The notes: generated by a model not told the origin, from the sequence alone. A DNA stretch of 64,000 nucleotides from an uncultured Eubacteriales bacterium (GCA_949294665.1 CASFID010000056.1:32364-96363); one strand, 5' to 3'. Numbered from the stretch's first letter, positions 33,221-43,058 are shown. Translations and numbers: made by a program.

Positions 33221-33506
33221 AGCAAAAAACAGGTCGGGAAGGTATGGAAGCCTGTTTATCTTTAATTTTGGTTCTGTGTACAGTGACTATGCTCCGTACA
33301 TCAATCATTTGGAAGAGTTGGAATCCGGGATCATGATCAAAGAATGTGCGGAATCATTCCGGGAATTGATCCGGAAGATGCGCTCCCGGTGCGATGATAA
33401 ATATGCGCATGATACTGTCATGCTCAGTACATTTTTATATGCGGATGAAATGGCGGAACTTGCCACACATATGTCCTATCTCTTGCAGGATGTTGTCCCG
33501 GAATAA
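33210..33506 (+). CDS. Hypothetical protein of transfer operon
   Basis: Protein of 98 residues starting at GTG 33210 with AAAAGGAGG (33192-33200) 9 nt upstream, overlapping the virD4 end. It begins MWIEAKNRSGRYGSLFIFNFGSVYSDY and has a helical, mildly acidic C-terminal part. I recognise no domain. The conserved operon position between virD4 and the Maff2 pilin-like gene suggests a minor transfer function. Confidence 0.6.
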   Translation: MWIEAKNRSGRYGSLFIFNFGSVYSDYAPYINHLEELESGIMIKECAESFRELIRKMRSRCDDKYAHDTVMLSTFLYADEMAELATHMSYLLQDVVPE

Positions 33507-33711
33507 ACAAAAGAATAAGCAAATTAAAAAAGCAGCATTGAGACCGTTCAAAAAGAGCGGTTTTTTTAGTGGAGGTAATGATGAAGATACAGGCGAGGAG
33601 CCCTCCGGCTTATCGGAAGAGAAACCGATCAATGGCCTGAATACGGAGGAAAGGAGAGGCAAAAGCACTGACAGGCCGGAAGAAAAGGTGCTTTTATCAA
33701 TGCAGAAATGA
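33490..33711 (+). CDS. Possible small coupled protein before Maff2
   Basis: A 73-residue basic-then-acidic frame (ATG 33490) ending with TGA inside the ATGA that starts the Maff2 gene. Such 4-bp overlaps usually mark translated genes. Against this, the ribosome site is weak and a terminator-like hairpin (33543-33567) lies within the frame. An alternative short frame with a good GGAGG site starts at 33578/33581. Treat as tentative. Confidence 0.3.
   Translation: MLSRNKQKNKQIKKAALRPFKKSGFFSGGNDEDTGEEPSGLSEEKPINGLNTEERRGKSTDRPEEKVLLSMQK
33543..33567 (+). terminator. Intra-operon terminator-like hairpin
   Basis: ACCGTTC (33543-33549) and GAGCGGT (33555-33561) pair with one G-U and are followed by seven T residues. 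It may reduce expression of the secretion-channel genes relative to virD4. Confidence 0.55.
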
Positions 33712-33920
33712 GCTTTTTTACGAGTGCAGTGAATATCCTTCAGACTTTGGTAGTTGCAATCGGAGCAGGCCTTGGAGTCTGGGGTGTGATCAACCTGATG
33801 GAAGGTTACGGAAATGATAATCCGGGCGCCAAATCACAGGGAATTAAACAGCTGATGAGTGGCGGTGGTGTCATCCTGATCGGAACACAGCTGATCCCGC
33901 TTCTGAGCAGCTTATTTTAA
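33708..33920 (+). CDS. Maff2-family small membrane protein (VirB2-like)
   Basis: Protein of 70 residues with two hydrophobic segments around a glycine-rich turn: FFTSAVNILQTLVVAIGAGLGVWGVI and GGVVILIGTQ-type C-terminal helix, with IKQLMSGGG between. This is the Maff2/TrbC-like family found next to virB6 and prgI in Tn1549-type elements and likely the pilin or a channel subunit. It begins with an ATGA overlap to an upstream small frame and lies 18 bp before the VirB6-like gene. Confidence 0.8.
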   Translation: MSFFTSAVNILQTLVVAIGAGLGVWGVINLMEGYGNDNPGAKSQGIKQLMSGGGVILIGTQLIPLLSSLF

Positions 33921-33938
33921 AGGAAGGAGTAGAAATCC

Positions 33939-34811
33939 ATGTTCGATCAGATTTTTGACGCGATTGAAGAGTGGATGAGGGAACTTTTGTCAGGGGTTAT
34001 CCATTCCAACCTGGATCAGATGTTTACCGATGTAAATGAAAAAACGGGAGAGATAGCAGGCCAGGTTGGACAAACCCCTCAGGGTTGGAACAGCAGTATT
34101 TTCAGTATGATCGAGAGCCTGTCAGATTCTGTGATCCTGCCGATCGCAGGGATCATCATTACTCTGGTTCTCTGTTACGAGCTGATTTCGATGATCACAG
34201 AGAAAAACAATATGCATGACATAGATACATGGATGTTCTTCAAATATTTTGTAAAGATGTGGATCGCGGTCTATCTGGTCAGCAATACGTTTACCATTAC
34301 AATGGCCGTCTTTGATGTCGGCCAGCATGTGGTCAATTCGGCGTCCGGCCTGATCAGCGGAAGTACATCCATTGATATCACTTCTGCTCTGACAGATCTG
34401 GATGCGACTCTGGAATCCATGGAGATCGGAGAACTGGTCGTACTGGTGCTGGAGACAATGCTTTTAAGTTTTGGCATGAAGATTATGAGTGTCCTGATCA
34501 CAGTTATTCTGTACGGACGTATGATAGAGATTTACCTATATACTTCAATCGCACCGATCCCATTTGCAACCATGACCAATCGGGAGTGGGGGCAGATAGG
34601 GACCAATTATTTCAGAGGGCTTTTTGCCCTGGCGTTCCAGGCATTCCTGATGATGGTATGCGTGGCCATTTATTCCGTACTGGTGGCGGGCATCCAGTAT
34701 TCGGATAATCTGAGTTCATCCTTATTAGGAGTGATGGCTTATACAGTTGTGCTCTGCTTCAGTTTATTTAAGACAGGAGCGCTTAGTAAATCAATTTTTA
34801 ATGCCCACTAA
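33939..34811 (+). CDS. VirB6/TrbL-like channel protein
   Basis: Polytopic membrane protein of 290 residues. An N-terminal soluble stretch (1-65) is followed by about six hydrophobic segments, e.g. SVILPIAGIIITLVLCYELI, MWIAVYLVSNTFTITMAVF and MLLSFGMKIMSVLITVILYG. The layout matches the TrbL/VirB6 inner-membrane channel component of Firmicute T4SSs (CD0411 type). AAGGAAGGAG precedes the ATG. Position between Maff2 and PrgI genes supports the call. Confidence 0.85.
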   Translation: MFDQIFDAIEEWMRELLSGVIHSNLDQMFTDVNEKTGEIAGQVGQTPQGWNSSIFSMIESLSDSVILPIAGIIITLVLCYELISMITEKNNMHDIDTWMFFKYFVKMWIAVYLVSNTFTITMAVFDVGQHVVNSASGLISGSTSIDITSALTDLDATLESMEIGELVVLVLETMLLSFGMKIMSVLITVILYGRMIEIYLYTSIAPIPFATMTNREWGQIGTNYFRGLFALAFQAFLMMVCVAIYSVLVAGIQYSDNLSSSLLGVMAYTVVLCFSLFKTGALSKSIFNAH

Positions 34812-34837
34812 AACAAACCTGAAGGAGGTAATGGAGA

Positions 34838-35182
34838 ATGGCATATGTCACGATTCCAAAGGATTTAAGCAAGGTAAAAAATAAAGTAGCGTTTAACCTG
34901 ACAAAACGGCAGCTGATCTGTATCGGTATCGGAGCCGCTGTCGGGATCCCCTTTTATTTTCTGACACGGGGAGTTCTGGGAAACAGCAATGCGGCTACTG
35001 TTATGGTATTGCTGATGCTTCCGGCATTCTTATTTGCAATGTATGAAAAGGACGGTATGCATCTGGAAGACGTCCTGCTGCATGTGATCCGGGTTCGGTG
35101 GCTGAGGCCCCCAATCAGAAAATATGAAACGGAAAACTTATATGAGGAAGGAGTGATGCCGATTGGCAGGAAAGAAGATTAG
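34838..35182 (+). CDS. prgI: PrgI-family protein (VirB3-like)
   Basis: Protein of 114 residues with two adjacent membrane segments (about 25-70) after a basic N-terminus (PKDLSKVKNKVAFNLTKRQL). PrgI proteins correspond to VirB3 and pair with the VirB4 ATPase; here the gene overlaps virB4 by 20 bp, as usual. The tail (RWLRPPIRKYETENLYEE) is typical of the family. Confidence 0.87.
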   Translation: MAYVTIPKDLSKVKNKVAFNLTKRQLICIGIGAAVGIPFYFLTRGVLGNSNAATVMVLLMLPAFLFAMYEKDGMHLEDVLLHVIRVRWLRPPIRKYETENLYEEGVMPIGRKED

Positions 35183-37631
35183 AAGAAGGCGCCTGGAGAA
35201 GAGAAGAAAACGCAGGGAAAAAAGAGAAGTGGTAAAAGAGCCCGGAAAACAAAAGAAACAAAAGTCTAAAAAGCAGGAGAAGAAGACGGAAAAGCCTTCC
35301 CACAAAAAAGAGGAAAAGAGGCTGTCCGCGCAGAAGACTATTGCCTATAAAGAAATGTCGAGGGACGGGATCTGCAGAGTGAAGGATAAATGTTATTCCA
35401 AGACGATCCGGTTTTCGGATATCAACTATCAGCTGGCACAGAATGAAGATAAAAATGCCATTTTTGAGAACTGGTGTGATTTTTTGAATTATTTTGACAG
35501 CAGCATTCATTTTCAGCTCAGTTTTATCAATCATAAGAGCAGCATGAAGGAATTTGAAAAGGTAGTACGGATCCGACCGGCAAATGATGATTTCGATGAG
35601 ATAAGAATGGAATACGCACAGATGCTGAAACGTCAGCTCGCAAAAGGAAATAATGGGCTGGTGAAATCAAAATATATCACCTTTTCCATTGAGGCGGACA
35701 GTATCCGGGAGGCAAAGCCGAAACTGGAGAGGATCGAGTCTGACATCCTGAACAATTTTAAGATCCTGGGAGTGCCGGCTGTCTCACTAAACGGGACGCA
35801 GCGTCTGAAGATCCTGTATGAGACTTTTAATCCGGAGGAGACTTCCGATTTTCGTTTTGATTATGATTCTATGCTCCGGACGGGGCTGACTACGAAGGAT
35901 TATGTAGCACCAACCAGTTTTGTGTTTAAGGACGGAAAAACATTCCAGATGGGGAACACGCTGGGGGCGGTCTCGTTTCTTCAGATCCTGGCGCCGGAGC
36001 TGACGGACAAGATGCTGGCGGAATTTCTGGATATGGATAAGAACCTGATCGTCAATCTTCATGTCCAGTCTGTGGATCAGCTCAAAGCGATCAAGCTCGT
36101 AAAAAGCAAGGTGACGGATATCAACCGGATGAAGATCGAGGAGCAGAAAAAAGCGGTAAGGTCCGGATACGATATGGATATCATCCCCTCTGATCTGAAT
36201 ACCTACGGAGGGGAAGCCAAGAGATTGCTGGAGGATCTGCAGTCAAGAAATGAAAGGATGTTCCTTGTGACGGTTCTTTTTTTAAACACCGCACGGACAA
36301 AACAGGAACTGGATAATGCAATCCTGCAGACAGCCGGGATTGCACAGAAATATAACTGTATGCTCCGTCGGCTGGATTATCAGCAGGAGGAAGGACTGAT
36401 GAGCAGCATCCCTCTTGGCGTGAACCATATCCCGATCAAGCGGGCGCTGACAACAACCAGCACCGCTATTTTTGTACCGTTTACCACGCAGGAACTGTTC
36501 ATGGAGGGAGAATCGTTGTATTACGGATTGAATGCCCTTTCAAATAACATGATCATGGTAGACCGGAAAAAATTAAAAAATCCAAACGGCCTGATCCTCG
36601 GTACACCCGGTTCAGGAAAATCCTTTGCGGCCAAGCGGGAGATCACAAACGCCTTTTGTGTGACGCAGGATGACATCATCATCGGAGATCCGGAAGGCGA
36701 ATACTATCCCCTTGTCCATGCCCTGGGAGGGCAGGTGATCCACATTTCGCCCACCAGTAAGGATTACATCAATCCAATGGATATTAACATGGATTATTCC
36801 GACGATGATAATCCGCTGGGTGTTAAATCAGATTTCATCCTGTCTCTCTGTGAATTGGTCATGGGGAGCAGGAACGGCATTGAGGCAGAGGAAAAATCCG
36901 TGATCGACCGGTGTCTGCCGCTTGTATATCAGAAGTATTTTTCCGATCCCATCCCGGAAAACATGCCGGTGCTGGGGGACCTGTACGACTGCCTGAGAGC
37001 CCAGAAAGAGCCCCAGGCGCAGCGGATCGCAACAGCATTGGAGATCTATGTGAACGGTTCTCTGAATTTATTTAATCACAGGACCAACGTAGCGCTGAAT
37101 AACCGGATCGTCTGTTTTGATATCAAGGAGCTGGGAAAACAGCTAAGGAAGCTGGGTATGCTCGTTGTACAGGATCAGGTCTGGAACCGGGTGACGATCA
37201 ACAGGGGAAGCCGTAAGTCTACCCGATATTATATCGATGAGTTCCACCTCCTTCTAAAGGAGGAACAGACTGCGGCGTACAGCGTGGAAATCTGGAAGCG
37301 GTTCCGGAAATGGGGAGGCATCCCTACCGGTATTACTCAAAATATTAAGGATCTTCTGGCAAGCAGGGAGATTGAAAACATCTTTGAGAACTCAGATTTT
37401 ATCCTGATGCTGAATCAGGCCGCCGGTGATCGACAGATCCTTGCAAATCAGCTGAATATTTCACCCTATCAGCTGTCTTATGTTACGAATTCCGGAGAAG
37501 GGGAAGGACTCCTGTTCTATGGAAGTACGATCATTCCTTTTAAGGATAAGTTTGATAAGAGCCTGAAATTGTATTCTTTGATGACAACAAAGCCGGAAGA
37601 AATTGAAGGAAGGGAAGTACCGAAAGATTGA
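35163..37631 (+). CDS. virB4: VirB4-like conjugation ATPase
   Basis: T4SS ATPase of 822 residues starting with TTG at 35163 (AAGGAG at 35148-35153). The first ~50 residues are extremely lysine/arginine-rich. The ATPase part has Walker A GTPGSGKS (about 480-487), GDPEGEYYPLV and the Walker B-like YIDEFHLLL, then GITQNIKDLL. It energises channel assembly and transfer. The order prgI-virB4-NlpC/P60 is the standard one for this element group. Confidence 0.93.
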   Translation: MAGKKIRRRRLEKRRKRREKREVVKEPGKQKKQKSKKQEKKTEKPSHKKEEKRLSAQKTIAYKEMSRDGICRVKDKCYSKTIRFSDINYQLAQNEDKNAIFENWCDFLNYFDSSIHFQLSFINHKSSMKEFEKVVRIRPANDDFDEIRMEYAQMLKRQLAKGNNGLVKSKYITFSIEADSIREAKPKLERIESDILNNFKILGVPAVSLNGTQRLKILYETFNPEETSDFRFDYDSMLRTGLTTKDYVAPTSFVFKDGKTFQMGNTLGAVSFLQILAPELTDKMLAEFLDMDKNLIVNLHVQSVDQLKAIKLVKSKVTDINRMKIEEQKKAVRSGYDMDIIPSDLNTYGGEAKRLLEDLQSRNERMFLVTVLFLNTARTKQELDNAILQTAGIAQKYNCMLRRLDYQQEEGLMSSIPLGVNHIPIKRALTTTSTAIFVPFTTQELFMEGESLYYGLNALSNNMIMVDRKKLKNPNGLILGTPGSGKSFAAKREITNAFCVTQDDIIIGDPEGEYYPLVHALGGQVIHISPTSKDYINPMDINMDYSDDDNPLGVKSDFILSLCELVMGSRNGIEAEEKSVIDRCLPLVYQKYFSDPIPENMPVLGDLYDCLRAQKEPQAQRIATALEIYVNGSLNLFNHRTNVALNNRIVCFDIKELGKQLRKLGMLVVQDQVWNRVTINRGSRKSTRYYIDEFHLLLKEEQTAAYSVEIWKRFRKWGGIPTGITQNIKDLLASREIENIFENSDFILMLNQAAGDRQILANQLNISPYQLSYVTNSGEGEGLLFYGSTIIPFKDKFDKSLKLYSLMTTKPEEIEGREVPKD

Positions 37632-37664
37632 CAGAGAAGATAACAGTAAAAACAAAGGAAGAAG

Positions 37665-39848
37665 GTGAAGATACTGGCAGGAACAGAGTACAGAGCAAAG
37701 GATAAGATTGTATCCAAGATGACCAGGGAAGGCCTCACGGAAGAAAATATCCGGGAGGGTTCTGTAAAGGAAATCAGCCAGAGAAGCCGGGGACACCCGG
37801 CGGAAAGGGAAGAGGATCCCGCTGTGGGAGAAAAAATACTCCGGGAGAAAAAAGAGAGAAAAACGAAAGCAGCGCAAAAGTTTTCAGAAAAGCTTCGTGA
37901 TCAGGAATCCGTACCTGAAGAAAGTCTGGAGGGACATAAGTCTTCTATTCAGAATAAGCAGAAAAAAGTCCGGCTGATGAAAGAAGAAGCAAAAGCAGGA
38001 AAGCTCTCATTTGAAGATGAGGGAAACAGTATGATCCGCGGCGCCGGGATGTATATTGGAAAAAAGATGGCCGGCGTTGCGGCGGAAGCAGCTTCCTCCT
38101 ATGCAAAAGAGGAGGCAAGGAAAGAAGACGAAGAGAATCCCGCAGTTGAGAGCGTCCGTGCCGGCGGTCTTGCTGCAGAGCGAACAACATCTGTGCTGAA
38201 GGAAACTCAGAAAAGAAGTATGCGCTCTGATGTCCGGGCGAGCCGAAGAGGATATCGAAGCGACTCCGGGCGAGCCGAACGATTTCATTTCCATACAGAA
38301 GAGAATGCAGGCAGCCAAGCCGCGTCCGCTTCATGGAAGAAAGAGAGACAGTCCTTTCTGAACCGGTTTTTTCAGAAAAATCGATACAAAGAAGCATACA
38401 GGGCAGCCAGGTCGGGCGCTTCTGCCGGGAAACTGGGAGGAGCTGCAGCCACCGGCAGAATAGAAAACATGACAGTAAAAGCAAAGATTGTAATGAAAGA
38501 TTTGATCCGGAGAAACCATGCCGTGCTGATCGGCTTTGGTATCTTCGGACTTCTTTTTTTACTGATTGCCATAGCTTTCAGCAGCTGCAGCGCTACCGTC
38601 CAGGGTGGAGGTTCTGTAATAGGCATCACGACTTACCCGAGTTCGGATGAAGATATCTATGCAGCGGAAAACGCCTATCTGGAACTGGAACATGCGCTGA
38701 ACAGTCAGATCAATAACATGGAGTCAGAACATCCCGGTTATGACGAGTATCAATACAACGTCAGTGAGATCATTCATAATCCATATCATCTGATTTCCTA
38801 TCTTACGGCCAAATACGGTGACTGGACTTATGAGGATGTGGAGAATGAGATAGAAGCCTTATTCACATCCCAGTATTCCCTGAATACGGAATCAAAGACA
38901 GAAACTGTGACAGAGACTAAAACAGTCCGTGTAGGGGAATCCATCGGGCAGGTCGTAACGAGCGGGTACTGCAGCTGCAGCATCTGCTGTGGGCAATGGG
39001 CGGGCGGACCTACGGCCAGCGGAGTCTATCCGACTGCCAACCATACTCTGGCTGTGGATGCTTATGATCCCATTGTTCCGGTCGGAACGAAAGTAGTAAT
39101 GAACGGCGTGGAATACACGGTAGAAGATACAGGTGCTTTTGCCGGATATGGGGTAGATTTTGATGTTTACTATGATAACCATGCGGCAGCATCTGCACAT
39201 GGACACCAGACATGGGAATGTTATCTGGCGGATGCAAATGGCAGCAATGAGGTCACGGTTACGAATACCAGTACCAAAAAGATCCTGTATGTAACATTGA
39301 CGAATCAGGGACTGGATGCCGTTGCCCGGGAAAATCTGGATGAGGAGCAGTTGATCCTCTACAATGCACTGAATACAACTTTGGGTAACCGCGATTATCT
39401 CTGGGATACCGGAATTATTTCGGGAGGATCCGGAGGAATCGATTATGAGATCCCGCCGGAAGCACTGGAGGATGAAGAATTTGCCAGGATGATCCAGGAA
39501 GCGGAAAAGTATCTGGGAGTTCCTTATGTATGGGGAGGATATTCCCCTTCCGGGTTTGACTGTTCCGGCTTTGTATCCTATGTGGTCAACCATTGCGGAA
39601 ACGGCTGGAATTACGGACGGCTGAGCGCAGAAGGGCTCAGGGGGCAGTGTGCGGTTGTCCCGCCTTCGGAAGCCAGACCGGGTGACCTGATCTTTTTCCA
39701 GGGTACCTATAGTACACCGGGTGCATCCCATGTAGGAATTTATGTGGGGAACGGAATGATGATCCATTGCGGGGATCCGGTCCAATATGCCAATGTCAAC
39801 AGCAGTTACTGGCAGCAACATTTCCTTAGTTACGGAAGGCTGCCATAA
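37665..39848 (+). CDS. Conjugal 3D-domain + NlpC/P60 wall hydrolase (CD1108 type)
   Basis: Protein of 727 residues that opens the cell wall for the transfer channel. GTG start. Residues 1-280 are charged and probably cytoplasmic; one membrane segment lies at about 285-308 (HAVLIGFGIFGLLFLLIAIA). Outside, a 3D/double-psi barrel region has GYCSCSICCGQWAGG, ASGVYP and EDTGAFAGYGVDFDVY, and the C-terminus is an NlpC/P60 domain with Cys633 (FDCSGF), His689 (SHVGIY) and a third polar site at MIHCGD. The VirB1-like role is established for homologues. It lies 33 bp after virB4. Confidence 0.88.
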   Translation: MKILAGTEYRAKDKIVSKMTREGLTEENIREGSVKEISQRSRGHPAEREEDPAVGEKILREKKERKTKAAQKFSEKLRDQESVPEESLEGHKSSIQNKQKKVRLMKEEAKAGKLSFEDEGNSMIRGAGMYIGKKMAGVAAEAASSYAKEEARKEDEENPAVESVRAGGLAAERTTSVLKETQKRSMRSDVRASRRGYRSDSGRAERFHFHTEENAGSQAASASWKKERQSFLNRFFQKNRYKEAYRAARSGASAGKLGGAAATGRIENMTVKAKIVMKDLIRRNHAVLIGFGIFGLLFLLIAIAFSSCSATVQGGGSVIGITTYPSSDEDIYAAENAYLELEHALNSQINNMESEHPGYDEYQYNVSEIIHNPYHLISYLTAKYGDWTYEDVENEIEALFTSQYSLNTESKTETVTETKTVRVGESIGQVVTSGYCSCSICCGQWAGGPTASGVYPTANHTLAVDAYDPIVPVGTKVVMNGVEYTVEDTGAFAGYGVDFDVYYDNHAAASAHGHQTWECYLADANGSNEVTVTNTSTKKILYVTLTNQGLDAVARENLDEEQLILYNALNTTLGNRDYLWDTGIISGGSGGIDYEIPPEALEDEEFARMIQEAEKYLGVPYVWGGYSPSGFDCSGFVSYVVNHCGNGWNYGRLSAEGLRGQCAVVPPSEARPGDLIFFQGTYSTPGASHVGIYVGNGMMIHCGDPVQYANVNSSYWQQHFLSYGRLP

Positions 39849-39864
39849 GGAGGGAGGTGAGAAA

Positions 39865-40149
39865 GTGAACAAAAAGATCAGACGGTACATGGAAGAGATC
39901 GAGAAGACGGAGAAGAAGATCTCCGATCTTCAGCAGTACCTGAAAGGGATCAAAAGCGCTTTGAAAGAGGAAGAGAATAATGAAATGATCCGGGCAATCC
40001 GGGGAATGAAACTGGAGGGGGAAGAACTCCTCCGGTTTCTGGATGGACTGAGAGGAGGAACTGTCCGTTTTGAGGTCGGGAAAGAGACGGAAGGGCAGGA
40101 ATCAAATACGGAAAGAGAGGACAAAAACAATGATAAAGAAATGGAATAA
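39865..40149 (+). CDS. DUF4315-like coiled-coil protein
   Basis: Acidic/basic helical protein of 94 residues; GTG start at 39865 with AGGAGG upstream. The N-terminal 60 residues form a coiled coil (KKIRRYMEEIEKTEKKISDLQ); the tail is hydrophilic. This matches DUF4315 proteins that always sit between the NlpC/P60 and DUF4366 genes in these elements. It overlaps the next gene by 20 bp. The role is unknown. Confidence 0.72.
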   Translation: MNKKIRRYMEEIEKTEKKISDLQQYLKGIKSALKEEENNEMIRAIRGMKLEGEELLRFLDGLRGGTVRFEVGKETEGQESNTEREDKNNDKEME

Positions 40150-40855
40150 GAGGGTAATGGCTGCGGTTATGACAGCGGTCATGCTCATGGGAACTTCAAC
40201 AACTGTTTTTGCGAATGCGTCTCCACCCGAGGGACAGGAAGCGGCACAGGAACAGAATGTTTTGCCGGTGGAGGGAAGCGAGACGGAATCTGCTTCAACG
40301 GAAGCATCGCAAGAGACTCCGCAGACAGAACCGGCGCCGGCGGAAGACGGAAGCGGGGGAACTGCTTTTTCTACGCCCGGAACCGCTCAGGTACAGGATG
40401 ATATTACAGAGGACGGCAGCAAAGAATTCCTGACGATCACGACAAAAAATAATAATACGTTCTATCTGGTGATCGACAGGAGTGCATCCTCTGAAAATGT
40501 TTATATGCTCTCCCAGATCGATGAAAACGATCTGCAGGAATTCCTGAAAGAAGGCACAGTAACAGAAAAAACAACAGAGCCTTCGGTCGTGCTGGAAGAA
40601 AACAATACAGATTCTACAGAAGCGGATAAGGAAACAGAACCGGCACAGGAGGAAAACCAGGAGGAAGATCCTGCCGGCAATATGGCAGGAATTCTTGCAA
40701 TCTTAATTCTTGCGGGAGCAGGAGTCGGCGCTTACTACTATTTCAGGATCCACAAGAAAAAAGCTGAGGCTGAGGAGGAACGTTCTGAGGGAATCGAACT
40801 TGGTGACGGCTTAGAGACTGTGGATGAACGGGAAGAAGACGAAGATTATGAATAA
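40130..40855 (+). CDS. DUF4366-like surface protein
   Basis: Protein of 241 residues with a signal peptide (about 1-28, VMAAVMTAVMLMGTSTTVFA), a Glu/Thr/Ala/Pro-rich low-complexity stretch, a small folded part with TTKNNNTFYLVIDRSASSENVYMLSQID, and a C-terminal membrane helix (GILAILILAGAGVGAYYYF) with a charged tail. This is the DUF4366 family (CD1107 type), membrane-anchored and facing outward, probably an accessory of the transfer apparatus. The start at 40130 is supported by a GAGAGGA site. Confidence 0.78.
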   Translation: MIKKWNKRVMAAVMTAVMLMGTSTTVFANASPPEGQEAAQEQNVLPVEGSETESASTEASQETPQTEPAPAEDGSGGTAFSTPGTAQVQDDITEDGSKEFLTITTKNNNTFYLVIDRSASSENVYMLSQIDENDLQEFLKEGTVTEKTTEPSVVLEENNTDSTEADKETEPAQEENQEEDPAGNMAGILAILILAGAGVGAYYYFRIHKKKAEAEEERSEGIELGDGLETVDEREEDEDYE

Positions 40856-40864
40856 GATCAGAAG

Positions 40865-40900
40865 GGGAGAGGCTGTGAAAAGGTCTCTCCCTGTTTGGTT
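40865..40900 (+). terminator. Terminator-like hairpin before topB
   Basis: GGGAGAG (40865-40871) and CTCTCCC (40885-40891) form a 7-bp stem followed by a weak T-rich stretch. It may give partial termination between the T4SS block and topB. Confidence 0.5.
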
Positions 40901-40921
40901 CATTGAAGGAGGAAACAACTT

Positions 40922-43045
40922 ATGTATTTAGTGATTGCAGAAAAACAAAGTGTATCAAGATCTATCGCCCATGTGATCGGCGCAGAGAAAAATCAGGAAG
41001 GTTATCTGGAGGGAAAAGACTGTATTGTCAGCTGGTGTCTCGGACATCTTGCGGAATATATTCCGCCGGATGCCTATGATGAAAAATTCCGCCGTTGGAA
41101 TTATGATGATCTGCCGATCATCCCGAAAGAATGGAAACTGGAAGTACCGGGAGAGAAAAAGGAGCAGTTTTACGTTTTAAAAAGGCTCTTAAACCGCCCG
41201 GATATCCGGTATGTCGTGAATGCCTGTGATGCAGGACGGGAAGGGGAGCTGATCTTCCGGCGGGTGTATGAACTCTCCGGAAGCTCTAAGCCGGTAAAGC
41301 GGTTATGGATCAGTTCCATGGAAGACAGTGCGATCCGGGAAGGAATGGAACACTTAAGAGAGGGTGCAGATTATAACAATCTGGCAAAAGCGGCAGTCTG
41401 CAGGGCGCAGGCAGACTGGCTGGTAGGGATGAACGCGACGAGAGCTTTTACTACAAAATATTACAAGAAGCTGACAGTCGGGAGAGTCCAGACGCCTACT
41501 CTTGCTATGCTGGTAGACCGGATGGATCAGATTTCAGGGTTTAAAAAACAAAAGTATTTCAATGTGGAACTGGATTGTGACGGAATGAAAGCGGAGAAAC
41601 AGAAGATCTTTGATGCAGGAGAAGCAGACCGTCTGCTGAAAAACTGTGACGGAAGCAATGCGGTGGTGCTTTCCGTGGAAACGGAGGAGAAGACTGTGAA
41701 ACCGCCCAGACTGTATGATCTTACCACTCTGCAGAGAGAGGCAAACCGGATCTATGGAATGACCGCCCAGCAGACGCTGAATGCGGCACAGAGCCTGTAT
41801 GAGAGTAAACTGATTACTTATCCAAGGACAGACAGTAATTATCTGACGGAGGACATGGAACAGACTGCAAAGACAGTTATCCGGATCATCCACGAAAAAT
41901 ATCATCCGTCAGGTCCTTTCGATCAGCCGAATGTACCGGATACGAAACGTGTTATGAATAACAAAAAAGTTTCCGACCATCATGCGATCATCCCGACAGC
42001 GGAGCTTCGGGAAGCAGATCTGACAGAATTAAAAGAACCGGAACAGAAGATCCTGTTCCTGATTTCTATTCATACAGTAGAAGCGATGGAAAAAGAGCAT
42101 ATCTATCTGGAAACCTCTGTTGAAGTGGGATGTAAAGATGAGATATTTCTTGCAAAAGGGAAAAAAGTGCTGCAGTATGGCTGGAAGATCTATGAAGAAT
42201 GCTTTAAAAACAAGGACGGACTTGCCATAGAAGATCCGGCCGGGACAGAAAAAGACAGGATACCGGATGTAAAAAAAGGGGATGAGTTTTATCATGTGGA
42301 AGCCAGAAAGACGGAACATTTCACAACTCCCCCGAAGAATTATACGGAGGATACTCTGCTCAGCGCAATGGAGACGGCCGGAAACAAAGAATTTGATTCT
42401 GACACAGAGAAAAAGGGATTAGGGACACCGGCTACCAGGGCATCGATCATCGAAAAACTGGTCCATTCGCAGTATGCCGCCAGAAAAGGGAAACAGATCA
42501 TTCCTACTGAGGACGGGAAAGTCTTGATCGAAATCCTTCCGGATTTTCTGAAATCGGCCAGTATGACGGCAGAATGGGAAAACCAGCTGCTGGAGATGGA
42601 ACATGGAAAGATCGCCTCAGAGCAGTTCATGGAGGGGATCCGGAATATGATCACCATGATGCTTAACGGATGTGATCAGATCAGTGAGGAAGAATCAAGA
42701 CGTTTTCAGACGAAGGAGAGCATCGGAACCTGTCCGGTTTGCGGCAGCCTGGTGTATGAAGGCAAAAAGAACTTCTACTGCAGTAACCGGGAATGTAATT
42801 TCGCCCTCTGGAAAGAGGCAAGATACCTGCAGAGTATGCGGAAGACCATTGATAAAAAGATGGCTGCGGAATTACTGAAAAACGGCAGCACCCATGTGAA
42901 AGATCTGTACTCGGCGAAAAAGGACCGTTATTTTGAGGCGGATCTCTTGATGAAACCGGAGGACGGGAAAGTCCTTTTCTCTCTGGCCTTCCCGGAAAAC
43001 AAACCAAACCATAAAACAGGCAAAAAGACAAAGAAAAGATCATAG
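40922..43045 (+). CDS. topB: DNA topoisomerase III
   Basis: Type IA topoisomerase of 707 residues. The N-terminal Toprim domain has VIAEKQSVSRSIA and NACDAGREGELIFR (acidic metal site); the catalytic tyrosine is Tyr300 in ITYPRTDSNY. The C-terminus has a zinc finger (CPVCGS...YCSNRECNF). Element-encoded TopB is standard in Tn1549-like ICEs and probably resolves DNA during transfer or replication. GGAGGAAAC precedes the ATG. Confidence 0.94.
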   Translation: MYLVIAEKQSVSRSIAHVIGAEKNQEGYLEGKDCIVSWCLGHLAEYIPPDAYDEKFRRWNYDDLPIIPKEWKLEVPGEKKEQFYVLKRLLNRPDIRYVVNACDAGREGELIFRRVYELSGSSKPVKRLWISSMEDSAIREGMEHLREGADYNNLAKAAVCRAQADWLVGMNATRAFTTKYYKKLTVGRVQTPTLAMLVDRMDQISGFKKQKYFNVELDCDGMKAEKQKIFDAGEADRLLKNCDGSNAVVLSVETEEKTVKPPRLYDLTTLQREANRIYGMTAQQTLNAAQSLYESKLITYPRTDSNYLTEDMEQTAKTVIRIIHEKYHPSGPFDQPNVPDTKRVMNNKKVSDHHAIIPTAELREADLTELKEPEQKILFLISIHTVEAMEKEHIYLETSVEVGCKDEIFLAKGKKVLQYGWKIYEECFKNKDGLAIEDPAGTEKDRIPDVKKGDEFYHVEARKTEHFTTPPKNYTEDTLLSAMETAGNKEFDSDTEKKGLGTPATRASIIEKLVHSQYAARKGKQIIPTEDGKVLIEILPDFLKSASMTAEWENQLLEMEHGKIASEQFMEGIRNMITMMLNGCDQISEEESRRFQTKESIGTCPVCGSLVYEGKKNFYCSNRECNFALWKEARYLQSMRKTIDKKMAAELLKNGSTHVKDLYSAKKDRYFEADLLMKPEDGKVLFSLAFPENKPNHKTGKKTKKRS

Positions 43046-43058
43046 GAGGACATAGCAT

